NCBI GenBank assembly: GCA_023665805.1
Contig: JAMPDJ010000009.1
Span: forward strand, 37,085 to 101,084
Reading direction: 5' to 3'
Source of the DNA: Bacteroides sp.
GTDB lineage: Bacteria; Bacteroidota; Bacteroidia; Bacteroidales; Bacteroidaceae
DNA: 64,000 bases
Shown: one piece after another, positions 25,787 to 36,065 of the stretch
How the letters are laid out: the number at the start of each line of letters is the position of its first letter
Position numbering within the stretch: position 1 is the stretch's first letter
Position numbers and translations under genes: made by a program
The notes under the pieces: model-generated
Told to the model about the DNA's origin: nothing
What the model saw: only the letters and a program-made list of their open reading frames with translations
Databases searched by the model: none

Positions 25787-28700
25787 TCAGTCGGCTATGA
25801 TAGAGAATTCTGCACCACTGGCAAAGTCCTGGCCATCCTGGCTGGACAGGGCGCGGAAGCGCAGGTAACGCGCCTTGACCGGAGATTTCAGAATTACTCT
25901 CTTCTCCTTTTGGTTGTTCTCGAAACTGCCCTTGTGTATAGGTTCACCCCAGTTCTTGCCGTCCTGGCTGACGAAAATATCATAGTCCTTGATATTACCG
26001 TTGTTGCCATTCTGACGAGGCAGATAGGTGAAGCCCTTGATGTTCTTGGTGTCTCCTGCATCAAAGTCCACCCAGTGTGGATACTTGGCCACGGTTACGC
26101 TGTACATGGTGTGCCATATGGTGTTGGCGTCACCGTCTACCAAGTGTGAGGCATTGCCCTCGCCGGACTCCTCGCTGCTGGTGAATATGACCTCGGTATT
26201 GACTTTCTCTATCTTGGGATAGGTCATGGTCACTTTCAGCTCAGGGTATTCCTTGTAGTAGGCTGTGATGGTGCCACCGTTGCGGAAGGCAATGGGACTG
26301 TCATATACACGAGCCTTGCGCTCGTTGCCGACCTTGTACATCAGAGTGGCGCCATCAATGCCGCTTTCCATTACAATGTCGCCGTTCTTCTGCTGGGTCA
26401 TGAGCAGTGGTTTCGGGCTGGCTATGCTGACATGTGCTCCGCCCTTGGCAGAAGCAGGACGCAGAATGAAGCCCATGCGAGTAGGAACACCGTAGGCACG
26501 GTCATTGTTCAAGGGGCCGCCCTGTCCGCATGAATTGCCACCCAGACCTGTTACTTTGGAATCGATTGTCAGATATATGCCATTGCTCTTGGGCAAGCGG
26601 TGTGGATGTGAGGCCAAGGTCATGTCCAGGGCATTGTGTTCCAAAGCAGAAACAGCGTATGGGTTTTCGTTCACTACCAGCAGGCCATTGCCTTGGGCAT
26701 CGGTAAGAGAGGCCCAACGGGTTTCCTCGTGGTTACCAGTCTGCTGTGGCTTGGGGAAGTTGGCAAACTGCTCGGCCACGGTAGAATGGAATTCCTCGAT
26801 GAACTGTCCGGTCTTGCGGTCGTTGTAGTTGTCGATGGGGCCACGGCCATAGTAGTTGAAATGATTCAGCCTGGAAGGCAACTGCATCTCATAGCCAAGA
26901 CGTGCAAGAACGAGAGATGGGTTATTGGAAGTGATGGCAGACTGCAATTCTACGGAGCCGTCGGGATATATGGTCCATACTTGATTGGTAGTGAACTTGA
27001 AATCATCATCACCGAAAGGCACATCCGTATTCTCCACAAGGGTGTGGATACCGCTGTCGTAACGGCCGTTCTTGCTATTGAGGCGTGCACCGTTTGGTGC
27101 TTGAGATACAACGGTGAAGGTGAGAACCACCTTGCCATTCTTCTTTTTCTCATTTATGACTTGTGCGTCAATCACATGGTGGCGGAGATTATGCAGGCCG
27201 TTGTTGAACCATGGACCATAGCACCAGTTGTCGTTGCTGACAAAGGCACGGAATGCATTGAGACGGGGACCATGCCCGGCTGCAATCACTTCTTCGTTGC
27301 CATAAGTCAGCTTGTGTATAGTTCCTTGTTTCATGTCAAACTGGACTTCAAATCCTTTACCGGCGAAAGTGCGGATGTCACCGTTACCGGCCTTGTCGGC
27401 GACGATGCCCTCGTCGGCCACATCAGCGATGGAGGGTGCCTTGTCGGCAGCCTTCACGAAGAGCTGTTCTTCGGCCTGCACATAACCTTTCTTGGCCCAA
27501 GGCATATCCTCGGCCAAAATGAACTGCACCTTGACGAAGTACTCGCTGCCGGCTTCCAGTTTAGAGAAGTCATATGAGAGGCGATTTACTTTCTTCATGC
27601 GGGGACCATGTGTCATGCGGTTCTCCATAATGGGGAGGTTATCCTGCACGCATTTGCCATCCTTCCAAAGTGAAGCCTTCACTACATACTGAAGGGGCAC
27701 GAAGTAGTTTTTGTTGAACACCTCTATGGTGCCATTCTTTGCGTCCGTCATCTTCACCGACACTGGCTGGTAGACCTTCTTCACCTCGTAGTACTGGGGT
27801 TTTGGTTCGCGGTCGCCGAAGATAATGCCGTTCATCACGAACTGGCCATCGTTGGGTGTATCGCCGAAGTTACCACCGTAGGCCAGATAACGTGTGCCGT
27901 CCGGCTCGTAGTTGTACAGCGACTGGTCCACCCAGTCCCAGATGGCACCGCCGCAGAAGAAGTTTGTACTTTCGATGGCATCCCAATAGTCAATCAGGTT
28001 GCCCACGGCATTACCCATGGAGTGGGCGTACTCGGAGATGTGGAATGGATACTTGATGCCCTTGTCTGTGCCCTGTACGGCATATCTGACCCAGCCGATG
28101 GACGGATACTGGTTGGAACCCATATCCACGATGTTGTTGTTGCGTTCGTATTGAACGGGGCGGGTGGTGTCAAATGCCTTGAGCGCCTTATATGCCGTGA
28201 CGAAGTTTTGGCCGGGACCGGCCTCGTTGCCCAATGACCAGATGACTATACTGGGATTGTTGACATTGGCGTGTACCATCTCCATCACGCGTGCCACGTG
28301 TGCGGCCTCCCATTCCTTGGGATGTGAGAGGGAGGCATCGCCATAGTAGTATTCGTGGCTTTCGATGTTGGCCTCGTCCTCCAGGTAGATACCGTACTTG
28401 TTGCAGAGGAAGTACCAGTATGGGTCGTCGGGATAGTGCGAATTGCGGACATGGTTGATGTTGGCGCGCTTCATCAGCATTACCTCTTCCTCCATCATCT
28501 CTCGTGTGATGGCATGACCAACTGCCGGATGACACTCATGACGGTTTACGCCCTTGAGTTTTACAGGTTGGCCGTTGACATAGTAGTAGCGGCCTGCGAG
28601 TCCGAACTCGTCTTCGTTGGCAGGGGTGTCCTTGATTTCCACCTCGCGGAAGCCCACGATGGTGGATACTGTCTCCAGCACGTTTCCCTTCTTGTCTATG

Positions 28701-29827
28701 AGTTGGCCTACCAGGACATAGCGGTAGGGAGCCTCGGCAGACCATTTATTGGGGTCGGTTACCTTCATTTCCACCTTTACCTCGGCCTTGCCGTTGAGTT
28801 TGGACAAAGTTATTGGAGCACTCTCAGCCTCGGCGTCGGCCACTTGGGTATTCTCGTCGCTGTAGAGCTTGTTGGCATAGAGCCTATAGCGCATCTTCAG
28901 ATCCTTGAGGTTCTTCTTGGATACGTTCTGCACCTGTGCGTTGATGTTTAGTGTGGCATTGCGGTAGTTGTCGTCCAGGTCGCTTTTTGCTACAAGGTCG
29001 CGGACACGTACGGTGGGACGGCTGTGCAGGGACACGGTGCGGAAAATACCTGGCAGGCGGAACATGTCCTGGGCCTCAAGGAAAGAGCCGTCGCTTGAAC
29101 GGTAAACCTCCACTGCCACGGTGTTTTCGCCCTCATTGTTGAGGTATGGGGTGATGTTGAACTCGGCAGTGTTGCGTGAGTTCTTTGAGAAGCCTACATA
29201 GTGGCCGTTAATCCACAGGTAGAAGAAAGAGTCCACACCGTCAAAGGAAATGAATACCTCGCGGCCTTTCCAGTCGGCTGGGACGGTGAAAGTGCGCAGG
29301 TATGAACCTACCTCGTTGGGGCACTTGGCTACGGTCCAGCTGTCGGGAGCCTTGCGCATCACGCCTCCTTTCCAGTCGTCCACGGCCACGCGGTGCTGGA
29401 AAATGACTGGCTGGTTAACATATATTGGCGTGCCATACTTCTGAGTGCCGTCCTTCTGCAGGCCCACGATGTTCCATGAGGAGGGCACGGGTATGTTGTC
29501 CCATGCAGAGGCGTCAAAGCCAGGCTTGTGGAAGTCGGCCGGGCGCTCGTCGGGTTTTGGTGCCCAGTGGAACTTCCATGTTCCGTTGAGCGACTGCCAA
29601 TACTTGCTGTTTTCAGGCAGCACCTTGCGTGCCTGCCCGACGCTTTCAAAGGAGAAGAACCATGCGTGGGGCTGCTCCTTATTGAGGCCAAGTTCCTGCA
29701 CGGATTCCCATTCCTTGCCTGTAGGAGCAAGTTCGGTACCATACTTGAACCCTGCCAGATCCTCGGCATATGCCAAACCGGACAGACCGGCCAACATGGT
29801 GCATACTGTCAGAAGTTTTTTCATCAT
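25787..29827 (-). CDS. Exported GH2 beta-galactosidase with C-terminal F5/8 type C (CBM32-like) domain
   Basis: A 1346-residue LacZ-type GH2 enzyme. Signal peptide MMKKLLTVCTMLAGLSGLAYA. Sugar-binding, immunoglobulin-like and TIM-barrel domains follow in order. The acid/base glutamate is in VIWSLGNEAGPGQ and the nucleophile in HISEYAHSMGNAVGN. A DUF4981 and a beta-galactosidase small-chain domain come next. The last 140 residues (SHLVDGDANTIWHTMY...HWVDFDAGDTKNIKGF...KARYLRFRALS) are a discoidin/F5-8 type C carbohydrate-binding module. It should hydrolyse terminal beta-galactosides in the periplasm or on the surface. I chose ATG 29827, directly at the signal peptide; ATG 29824 is equally possible. 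It stands alone, with a terminator at 25678 and a -7 box at 29916. Confidence 0.93.
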   Translation of the reverse strand: MMKKLLTVCTMLAGLSGLAYAEDLAGFKYGTELAPTGKEWESVQELGLNKEQPHAWFFSFESVGQARKVLPENSKYWQSLNGTWKFHWAPKPDERPADFHKPGFDASAWDNIPVPSSWNIVGLQKDGTQKYGTPIYVNQPVIFQHRVAVDDWKGGVMRKAPDSWTVAKCPNEVGSYLRTFTVPADWKGREVFISFDGVDSFFYLWINGHYVGFSKNSRNTAEFNITPYLNNEGENTVAVEVYRSSDGSFLEAQDMFRLPGIFRTVSLHSRPTVRVRDLVAKSDLDDNYRNATLNINAQVQNVSKKNLKDLKMRYRLYANKLYSDENTQVADAEAESAPITLSKLNGKAEVKVEMKVTDPNKWSAEAPYRYVLVGQLIDKKGNVLETVSTIVGFREVEIKDTPANEDEFGLAGRYYYVNGQPVKLKGVNRHECHPAVGHAITREMMEEEVMLMKRANINHVRNSHYPDDPYWYFLCNKYGIYLEDEANIESHEYYYGDASLSHPKEWEAAHVARVMEMVHANVNNPSIVIWSLGNEAGPGQNFVTAYKALKAFDTTRPVQYERNNNIVDMGSNQYPSIGWVRYAVQGTDKGIKYPFHISEYAHSMGNAVGNLIDYWDAIESTNFFCGGAIWDWVDQSLYNYEPDGTRYLAYGGNFGDTPNDGQFVMNGIIFGDREPKPQYYEVKKVYQPVSVKMTDAKNGTIEVFNKNYFVPLQYVVKASLWKDGKCVQDNLPIMENRMTHGPRMKKVNRLSYDFSKLEAGSEYFVKVQFILAEDMPWAKKGYVQAEEQLFVKAADKAPSIADVADEGIVADKAGNGDIRTFAGKGFEVQFDMKQGTIHKLTYGNEEVIAAGHGPRLNAFRAFVSNDNWCYGPWFNNGLHNLRHHVIDAQVINEKKKNGKVVLTFTVVSQAPNGARLNSKNGRYDSGIHTLVENTDVPFGDDDFKFTTNQVWTIYPDGSVELQSAITSNNPSLVLARLGYEMQLPSRLNHFNYYGRGPIDNYNDRKTGQFIEEFHSTVAEQFANFPKPQQTGNHEETRWASLTDAQGNGLLVVNENPYAVSALEHNALDMTLASHPHRLPKSNGIYLTIDSKVTGLGGNSCGQGGPLNNDRAYGVPTRMGFILRPASAKGGAHVSIASPKPLLMTQQKNGDIVMESGIDGATLMYKVGNERKARVYDSPIAFRNGGTITAYYKEYPELKVTMTYPKIEKVNTEVIFTSSEESGEGNASHLVDGDANTIWHTMYSVTVAKYPHWVDFDAGDTKNIKGFTYLPRQNGNNGNIKDYDIFVSQDGKNWGEPIHKGSFENNQKEKRVILKSPVKARYLRFRALSSQDGQDFASGAEFSIIAD

Positions 29828-29915
29828 GTTAAATTTGGATTTAGGTGTGATATAGTTTTCTTTTGTCGAAGCTAACATTGCACACAACATGCGTATTCAT
29901 GCATATTAGTGTGAG

Positions 29916-29923
29916 CAAAGGTA
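29916..29923 (-). promoter_or_regulatory. Candidate -7 box of the GH2 gene
   Basis: TACCTTTG on the minus strand (29923-29916) matches TAnnTTTG and predicts a leader of about 85 bases. No good TTTG -33 box is visible at the right distance. Confidence 0.4.
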
Positions 29924-30093
29924 TAAAAAAGTATGGTATATTCCTAATGAAACTATGTGTTTTTGCTTCTGTATGCGTTGTTATACAGGAATATAACGGT
30001 TTTGTGAGAGTTCCATATGGCATAAAATGAAGTAAAGATACTTTTGCAATGATTGTTTTGACATCGACATGTATGGAGTTGCAAGGCTGTTGC

Positions 30094-30909
30094 CTAAGCC
30101 TCTATCACGGTACCCTGTGCGGCCTGGATGTCCGAGAAGTGAGTGATGACCACATGTTTTACTCCAGCGGCTATGCTGTCAAAGGCGCCATCCAATTTGG
30201 GTATCATGCCACCAGAGACCGTACCGTCGGCCTTTAGGCGGACGTAGGACCGTGTGTCGATTGTGGGAATGACGCTGTCATCATCATTGGCATCAGCCAT
30301 GACTCCGGGCTTTTCAAAGCAGAAAGTGAGAGTGACATCGAACTCTTTCGTCAAGGCTTTTGCCACGGTAGAAGCCATGGTGTCGGCATTGGTATTAAGC
30401 ATGTTGCCATGTCCGTCATGCGTGAGTGGTGCTATTACCGGCACTATGGCCCCGGCACCTTCTCCGGCACGTATGAGCGAAGCCAGCCTATGGCCGTCGG
30501 CATGGTCCACGTCACCCACAAAGCCAAAGTCGACCAACTCCTGCGTACCATCGTCCATGGTAACCAACTTGGGTTCACGCCTGTGGCTGCGTATGATGTC
30601 CATGTCGGCACCTGTAAGGCCAACGGCATTCACTCCGCAGGCCTGCAAGGCGGCCACTATACGTTTGTTTACCAGACCTCCGTATACCATGGTAACGACC
30701 TGTAACATGTCTTCGCCGGTAATGCGACGTCCGCCCACCATGCGGCTCTCGATGCCCAGTTGCGCAGCTATGCGGGTAGCAGAACGTCCTCCACCGTGCA
30801 CCAGCACTTTGTATCCGGGCATAGTGGCGAATTGTCGTATGAGTTCTTGCAGCGATGCGGCATCCTCCACCACGGCACCGCCAACCTTTATCACGTTTAT
30901 CTTGTCCAT
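30094..30909 (-). CDS. argB: Acetylglutamate kinase family protein
   Basis: A 271-residue amino-acid kinase. Visible ArgB motifs are KVGGAVVED (first phosphate loop), LVHGGGRSATRIAAQLG (substrate/ATP glycine loop), GLVNKRIVAALQACGVNAVGLTG, NTNADTMASTVAKAL (the asparagine binding the substrate) and the C-terminal KADGTVSGGMIPKLDGAFDSI. It phosphorylates N-acylglutamate in arginine synthesis. Bacteroides species use N-succinyl instead of N-acetyl intermediates further down this pathway, so the true substrate here might be N-succinylglutamate; sequence reading cannot decide. It lies 42 bases downstream of speA in the same direction, an arrangement linking arginine synthesis with its breakdown to agmatine. 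Confidence 0.9.
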   Translation of the reverse strand: MDKINVIKVGGAVVEDAASLQELIRQFATMPGYKVLVHGGGRSATRIAAQLGIESRMVGGRRITGEDMLQVVTMVYGGLVNKRIVAALQACGVNAVGLTGADMDIIRSHRREPKLVTMDDGTQELVDFGFVGDVDHADGHRLASLIRAGEGAGAIVPVIAPLTHDGHGNMLNTNADTMASTVAKALTKEFDVTLTFCFEKPGVMADANDDDSVIPTIDTRSYVRLKADGTVSGGMIPKLDGAFDSIAAGVKHVVITHFSDIQAAQGTVIEA

Positions 30910-30951
30910 AATCGTGTAATGTGTCTGAGTTTGGAATCAGTTTTTAATTCC

Positions 30952-32847
30952 TCATTCCAAATAGGTGTATCCGTAAAGACCTGCACGGTAGTTGCTGATG
31001 AACTCCTTGCCCTCCACCTCCGTAATCTTGCCGTCCTTGATGGCCTTGCTGACCCAAATTTCGAGGCCGCGCACAAGTTTCTTGGGTTCATACTGTACAT
31101 ACTCCAGCACATCGGCTACGGTCTCACCGTCTATGACCTGTTCTATTTCATATGCGCCGTTGTCATCAATGGAGATATGCACTGCATTGGTGTCGCCAAA
31201 GAGGTTGTGCATGTTGCCCATGATTTCCTGGTATGCACCGACGAGGAACACTCCTATGTAGTAGTGCTCCCCCGGTTTGACCGGATGCAGTGGCAGGTAA
31301 CTGGTTTGCTGCATGCCGTTGACAAAGGTGGAAATCTTTCCATCGGAATCACAGGTGATGTCCTGCAGGGTTGCCGAACGTGTCGGCTTCTCCTCCAAGC
31401 GTTCTATGGGCATAATCGGGAAAAGCTGGTCTATGCCCCAAGAATCAGGCAGGCTTTGGAAAAGAGAGAAATTGCAGAAATACTTGTCTGCCATCTGCTT
31501 GTCCAATGTACGCAGGTCGTCAGGAACGTGCTTTTGGTGGTGCGCCAGTTCTGCCACTTCATGGCTGATGGCCCAATACAGGCTTTCTATTTGGGCACGG
31601 GTTTTGAGATCTATGATTCCGTGACGGAAGAGGTCGAGGGCTTCCTCGCGGATTTCTTCGGCATCATGCCAGTCCTCCAGCATGGAACGGCTGGAGAGTT
31701 TGTCCCAGACCTCGGTAAGTTCGTGTACCAGCTTGTGATCATCTGCCGTGGGCTGAAAGTCCTCCGGCATTTGGGGAGCGGATACGCTCTCCATCACATC
31801 CATGATGAGCACCGAATGGTGCGCTGTAAGGCTTCGGCCGCCCTCTGTGATGATGTTGGGATGAGGAATATGGTTGTTGTCGGCAGCTTCCACGAAAGTG
31901 TAGACGCAGTCGTTCACATACTCCTGTATGCTGTAGTTGACGGAACTTTCGGAATTGCTGCTACGGGTACCGTCATAGTCCACGCCCAAGCCACCTCCGC
32001 AATCCACGAACTTGATGTCGTAGCCCAACGCATGCAACTGGACATAGAACTGGGCTGCCTCCTTAAGGGCTGTGGATATGCGGCGTATCTTGGTTATCTG
32101 GCTGCCGATGTGGAAGTGTATGAACGTGAGGCAGTCCTTCAAATTCATCTCTTCCAAAGTTTGCAGGGCAGTGAGCAGTTCGGAGCTGTTCAGACCGAAC
32201 TTGCTGGCGTCGCCACCGCTCTCCTGCCACTTGCCGCTGCCACTGGATGCCAGCTTGATACGTATGCCCAGGTTGGGACGGACACCCAGACGGGCAGCCG
32301 TGTCAGCTATGATTCTTAACTCGGGCAACTTCTCTATCACCAGGAAAACGCGTTTGCCCATTTTCTGGGCCAGCAGTGCCAGTTCGATGAAGTTCTGGTC
32401 CTTGTGTCCGTTGCAGATGATGAGAGAATCAGAGTCCATGTGGGTGGCCAGCACGGCATGCAGTTCGGGTTTGCTGCCGGCCTCCAGGCCGAGATTGTAC
32501 CTCTTGCCGTGGCTGATAATCTCCTCCACGACAGGGCGCATTTGGTTCACCTTGATAGGGTATATTATGAAATGTTCACCTTGATAATTGTATTCCTTGC
32601 CGGCCGTACGGAAGCATGCGTCCGTCTTTTGGATACGGCTGTCCAGAATATCGGGGAAACGCAACAACATGGGTGCGGCCACATGGCGTGTGACAAGGCG
32701 GTCCACAACCTCTCTCAAGTCTATACGGATACCGTTCTTCTTGGGTTCCACATAAACATGTCCTTTGTCGTTGATACCAAAGAAATTAACTCCCCATCCC
32801 TTGATGTTGTAGAGCTCTTCCGAGTCTTCAATGCGCCATTTTTTCAT
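30952..32847 (-). CDS. speA: Biosynthetic arginine decarboxylase
   Basis: A 631-residue PLP enzyme of the SpeA family, full length. The N-terminus WRIEDSEELYNIKGWGVNFF is typical. The PLP-binding lysine lies in FIIYPIKVNQMRPVVEEI. Further conserved blocks are LEAGSKPEL, NGHKDQNFI, HFHIGSQI, DCGGGLGVDYDG and the GGRSLTAHHSVL region. It converts arginine to agmatine, the first step toward putrescine and spermidine. argB follows 42 bases later. I see no clear TAnnTTTG promoter in the gap upstream. Confidence 0.95.
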   Translation of the reverse strand: MKKWRIEDSEELYNIKGWGVNFFGINDKGHVYVEPKKNGIRIDLREVVDRLVTRHVAAPMLLRFPDILDSRIQKTDACFRTAGKEYNYQGEHFIIYPIKVNQMRPVVEEIISHGKRYNLGLEAGSKPELHAVLATHMDSDSLIICNGHKDQNFIELALLAQKMGKRVFLVIEKLPELRIIADTAARLGVRPNLGIRIKLASSGSGKWQESGGDASKFGLNSSELLTALQTLEEMNLKDCLTFIHFHIGSQITKIRRISTALKEAAQFYVQLHALGYDIKFVDCGGGLGVDYDGTRSSNSESSVNYSIQEYVNDCVYTFVEAADNNHIPHPNIITEGGRSLTAHHSVLIMDVMESVSAPQMPEDFQPTADDHKLVHELTEVWDKLSSRSMLEDWHDAEEIREEALDLFRHGIIDLKTRAQIESLYWAISHEVAELAHHQKHVPDDLRTLDKQMADKYFCNFSLFQSLPDSWGIDQLFPIMPIERLEEKPTRSATLQDITCDSDGKISTFVNGMQQTSYLPLHPVKPGEHYYIGVFLVGAYQEIMGNMHNLFGDTNAVHISIDDNGAYEIEQVIDGETVADVLEYVQYEPKKLVRGLEIWVSKAIKDGKITEVEGKEFISNYRAGLYGYTYLE

Positions 32848-33015
32848 TTCACTAATACAGAATAGGTGATGTTATACCACAATGCTTGTTGTTAATATGT
32901 GTGTGTTAAGTATCTATATGATATTATATAATGTGTCGATGTTGTTTTATGCTGTCGGAAAGCCCGATGGACATCTGCATTATGCTTGTGTCCCCTACCT
33001 CTCTTTGCAAGAGAG

Positions 33016-33543
33016 TCATATGCCGGCGACCTCCCTTAGGAGATGAACGCTTTCTGCCACACGTTCGGTTGAGTTCAGAAGGTTAACGTCCAAGATGTGA
33101 TTCGCCTTCATGTAGAATGGTTCGCGATGCTGCAGCATCTCCTCTATATATGCTTGCAACTCCTCGTCGCTTTTGCCTTGAATGAGCGGGCGCACTACCC
33201 TTCCCATCTTCAAGTGAGAGGCCAGGACGGAAGCTTCTGCCTTCAGGTATACGGTCTCGCAACGTGAGTTCATGTAATCCATGTTGTCGAAGAAACACGG
33301 TGTGCCTCCTCCGCAGGATATTACCACATTTTCGAATTCCGCCACTTCGTGCAGCATATTGCGCTCCATCTCGCGGAAAGCGGCCTCGCCTCGCTCCTCG
33401 AATATCTGTGCCACGGTACGATGGAAACGCATTTCTATGTACCAGTCAAGGTCATAGAAGCGTACGCCCAGTTCCTTGGCCAAGGCATGTCCAATGGTGG
33501 TCTTGCCTGCTCCCATGTATCCTATCAGGATGATGCTCTTCAT
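33016..33543 (-). CDS. aroK: Shikimate kinase
   Basis: A 175-residue P-loop kinase with Walker A GYMGAGKTTIG (residues 8-18), the shikimate-binding FYDLDWYIEMRF with its Asp, VISCGGGTPCF (the GGG shikimate loop), and the lid arginines in GRVVRPLI. It phosphorylates shikimate in the aromatic amino-acid pathway. It follows topA with only a 7-base gap, so they form one transcript, a pairing seen in other Bacteroidetes. Confidence 0.94.
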   Translation of the reverse strand: MKSIILIGYMGAGKTTIGHALAKELGVRFYDLDWYIEMRFHRTVAQIFEERGEAAFREMERNMLHEVAEFENVVISCGGGTPCFFDNMDYMNSRCETVYLKAEASVLASHLKMGRVVRPLIQGKSDEELQAYIEEMLQHREPFYMKANHILDVNLLNSTERVAESVHLLREVAGI

Positions 33544-33550
33544 GTCGCTG

Positions 33551-35884
33551 TTATTGTTTCCTTCTCCTTGTAGCCTTTGGCGCGGCAGGTGACGGGGCGT
33601 TGTTGATTACCTCCATGCACTCTTCATAGGTCAGGTCTTCGGCCTTGTCGTGCATGCTCTTGGGCAGTTTGTAGTTCTGGTTCTTATAGACAAGGTATGG
33701 ACCGTAGCGGCCGTTCATTACTTCCAGTTCCGGTTCCTCTTCAAAGGTTTTCAAGTGCTTGCGTGCTTCGTCAAGTCGATACTGCAATATCATCTGCACG
33801 GCCTGTTCCAGGCTGATGGACATGGGGTCCGTGTCCTTGGGGATGGAGATGTAGGACTTGTTGTAATTTATATATGGTCCGAACTTGCCTGCACCTATCT
33901 TCACCATAAAGCCATCGTATTCTCCCAATTCCTTGGGTAATTTGAACAATTCCAAGGCTTCTTCCAGCGTGATGGTTTCCAGGCTTTGCCCGTTTTTCAA
34001 TTGTGCAAAGCGTGGCTTGTGTTTGCTGTCAGTACTGCCTATCTGCGCCACTGGACCGAATCGGCCTATCTTCGCCATGACGGGTTCTCCGCTCTTGGGG
34101 TCGGTGCCAAGGAGGCGTTCACCCACACGGTGCTCGCTACGACTATTCATGCTCTGTTCCACCTTGGGCTTGAACTCCTCATAGAACTTGCGTATCATTT
34201 GCGTCCACTCGGCCTTGCCCTCGGCAATATCATCAAACTCCTTCTCCACTTCGGCTGTGAAGTTATAGTCCATGATTTCCGGGAAATTGTCTTTAAGGAA
34301 GTCGTTCACCACGATACCGGTGTCCGTAGGCAATAGCTTGCCGCGCTCGGCTCCTAAGGTGATTTCCTTCTCTTCTGTGGTGATAGTGCCCGCATTCGAG
34401 GTGATGACTGTGTATGGTACCGATTCTCCCGGTTTGTCGCCCTTGCGGACATATTCACGATCCTGTATGGTGGTGATGGTGGTGGCATAGGTGGATGGAC
34501 GGCCTATGCCGAGTTCTTCCAACTTCTTCACCAGCGATGCTTCATTGTAGCGTGCCGGACGCTGGCTGAATCGCTGTGTGGCCAGTATTTCAAGGTTCGT
34601 CAGACATTGTCCGTTCTGCATCATCGGCAGAAGGTTGTCGCTGCTATCTGTTTCCTCATCGTCGGAGTTGGACTGAGCCTGATAAACCTTCAGGAAACCA
34701 TCGAACGTGATGGTCTCGCCTGTGGCCACGAACTGGCAGTCGTCCACTGTACTTATGCTTATGTTGGCTTGGGTGCGCTCTATCTGCGCGTCGGCCATCT
34801 GGCTGGCAATTGTGCGCTTCCATATCAGCTCGTATAGGCGACGCTCTTGTGCGGAACCTTGGATTTCCATCGTGTCCATGTATGTGGGACGGATAGCCTC
34901 GTGTGCCTCCTGTGCACCCTTGCTGTTGGTATGATACTGGCGTATGGACACGTATTCCGCTCCCATAGTCTCGGTAATGTGCTTTTTGCTGGCACCGAGG
35001 CAGAGGGTGGAGAGATTTACGCTGTCTGTACGCATGTACGTGATTAGACCGTTCTCGTAGAGACGTTGCGCTATCATCATGGTCTGTGCCACGCTCAGTC
35101 CCAGGCGGTGTGCGGCCTCCTGTTGCAGGGTGGAGGTGGTGAACGGAGGGGCCGGACTTCTTTTGGCGGGCTTTTTGGTCACCTCCTGCACTGTGTATGC
35201 CGCTCCCTTGCATTTTTCCAGGAAAGCCATGGCCTCTTCCTTGGTAAGGAAACGTTTGGACAGTTCGGCCTTGATCTCTTCGCCTCCTTCTGTCAGGAAC
35301 ACGGCGGTAACCCTATAGGAGGCCTCGCTCTTGAAGGAGAGCACTTCACGTTCCTTTTCCACTATCAGGCGCACGGCCACGCTCTGTACGCGTCCTGCCG
35401 ACAGGGCAGGCTTTACCTTGCGCCACAATACCGGGCTGAGCTTGAAACCGACTATGCGGTCCAGCAGGCGGCGCGCCTGTTGCGCGTTCACCAGGTTGTT
35501 GTCTATGCTGCGCGGATTCTCTATGGCTTCCAGAATGGCGTTCTTGGTAATCTCGTGGAAGACTATGCGTTTTGTATGTTCGGGATCCAGCTCCAACACC
35601 TGTTGCAGATGCCATGAAATGGCTTCTCCTTCGCGGTCTTCATCGGAAGCCAGCCACACGGTATCCGATTCTGAAGCCAGTTTCTTCAGCGTCTGGACTA
35701 TCTTCTGCTTGTCTGCCGGAATCTCGTATTGCGGTGCAAAAGTTTCTGTATCTATGCTAAAATTCTTTTTCTTCAAGTCCCTTATGTGTCCGTATGAAGA
35801 CTGCACCTTGTAACCTTCTCCCAAGAACTTCTCTATGGTCTTGGCCTTGGCAGGGCTCTCCACGATAACCAGGTTCTTATCCAT
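33551..35884 (-). CDS. topA: DNA topoisomerase I
   Basis: A 777-residue type IA topoisomerase. TOPRIM domain at the start (NLVIVESPAKAKTIEKFLG, then the acidic ASDEDREGEAISWH with the DxD and E). The catalytic tyrosine is in GLITYMRTDSVNLS. QQARRLLDRIVGFKLSPVLW and the NEASLVKKLEELGIGRPSTYA block follow. The C-terminus has two repeated topo_C-type modules (KIGAGKFGPYINYNKSYISI, MNGRYGPYLVYKNQNYKLPK) and lacks the four-cysteine zinc fingers of the E. coli enzyme. It ends with a lysine/arginine tail. It relaxes negative supercoils. A TATCTTTG -7 box lies on the minus strand at 35923-35916. Confidence 0.95.
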   Translation of the reverse strand: MDKNLVIVESPAKAKTIEKFLGEGYKVQSSYGHIRDLKKKNFSIDTETFAPQYEIPADKQKIVQTLKKLASESDTVWLASDEDREGEAISWHLQQVLELDPEHTKRIVFHEITKNAILEAIENPRSIDNNLVNAQQARRLLDRIVGFKLSPVLWRKVKPALSAGRVQSVAVRLIVEKEREVLSFKSEASYRVTAVFLTEGGEEIKAELSKRFLTKEEAMAFLEKCKGAAYTVQEVTKKPAKRSPAPPFTTSTLQQEAAHRLGLSVAQTMMIAQRLYENGLITYMRTDSVNLSTLCLGASKKHITETMGAEYVSIRQYHTNSKGAQEAHEAIRPTYMDTMEIQGSAQERRLYELIWKRTIASQMADAQIERTQANISISTVDDCQFVATGETITFDGFLKVYQAQSNSDDEETDSSDNLLPMMQNGQCLTNLEILATQRFSQRPARYNEASLVKKLEELGIGRPSTYATTITTIQDREYVRKGDKPGESVPYTVITSNAGTITTEEKEITLGAERGKLLPTDTGIVVNDFLKDNFPEIMDYNFTAEVEKEFDDIAEGKAEWTQMIRKFYEEFKPKVEQSMNSRSEHRVGERLLGTDPKSGEPVMAKIGRFGPVAQIGSTDSKHKPRFAQLKNGQSLETITLEEALELFKLPKELGEYDGFMVKIGAGKFGPYINYNKSYISIPKDTDPMSISLEQAVQMILQYRLDEARKHLKTFEEEPELEVMNGRYGPYLVYKNQNYKLPKSMHDKAEDLTYEECMEVINNAPSPAAPKATRRRKQ

Positions 35885-35973
35885 CGTCTTGTAGTCTGTT
35901 TTTTAATGTTGCTCGCAAAGATAGGCTATTTTTTCCATTGTCCCTTGGTTCTGTAGCAAAAAGTACCATAAAA

Positions 35974-36005
35974 TTTTGTCATATTATACCTTTTATATAT
36001 CTTTG
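35974..36005 (+). promoter_or_regulatory. Promoter of the NfeD-flotillin operon
   Basis: TTTTG at 35974-35978, 19 bases, then TATCTTTG at 35998-36005. The leader to ATG 36066 is about 55 bases. Confidence 0.7.
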
Positions 36006-36065
36006 TCTATGACAAAAGCCTTTTGAGGCACAAGTATATACAAAGATATCAAATCAACAATCATC

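Noticed and set aside
30760..32319. 519-codon open frame on the plus strand
   Set aside because: It lies opposite speA, whose PLP motif and full length are unmistakable; the antisense product has no family features.
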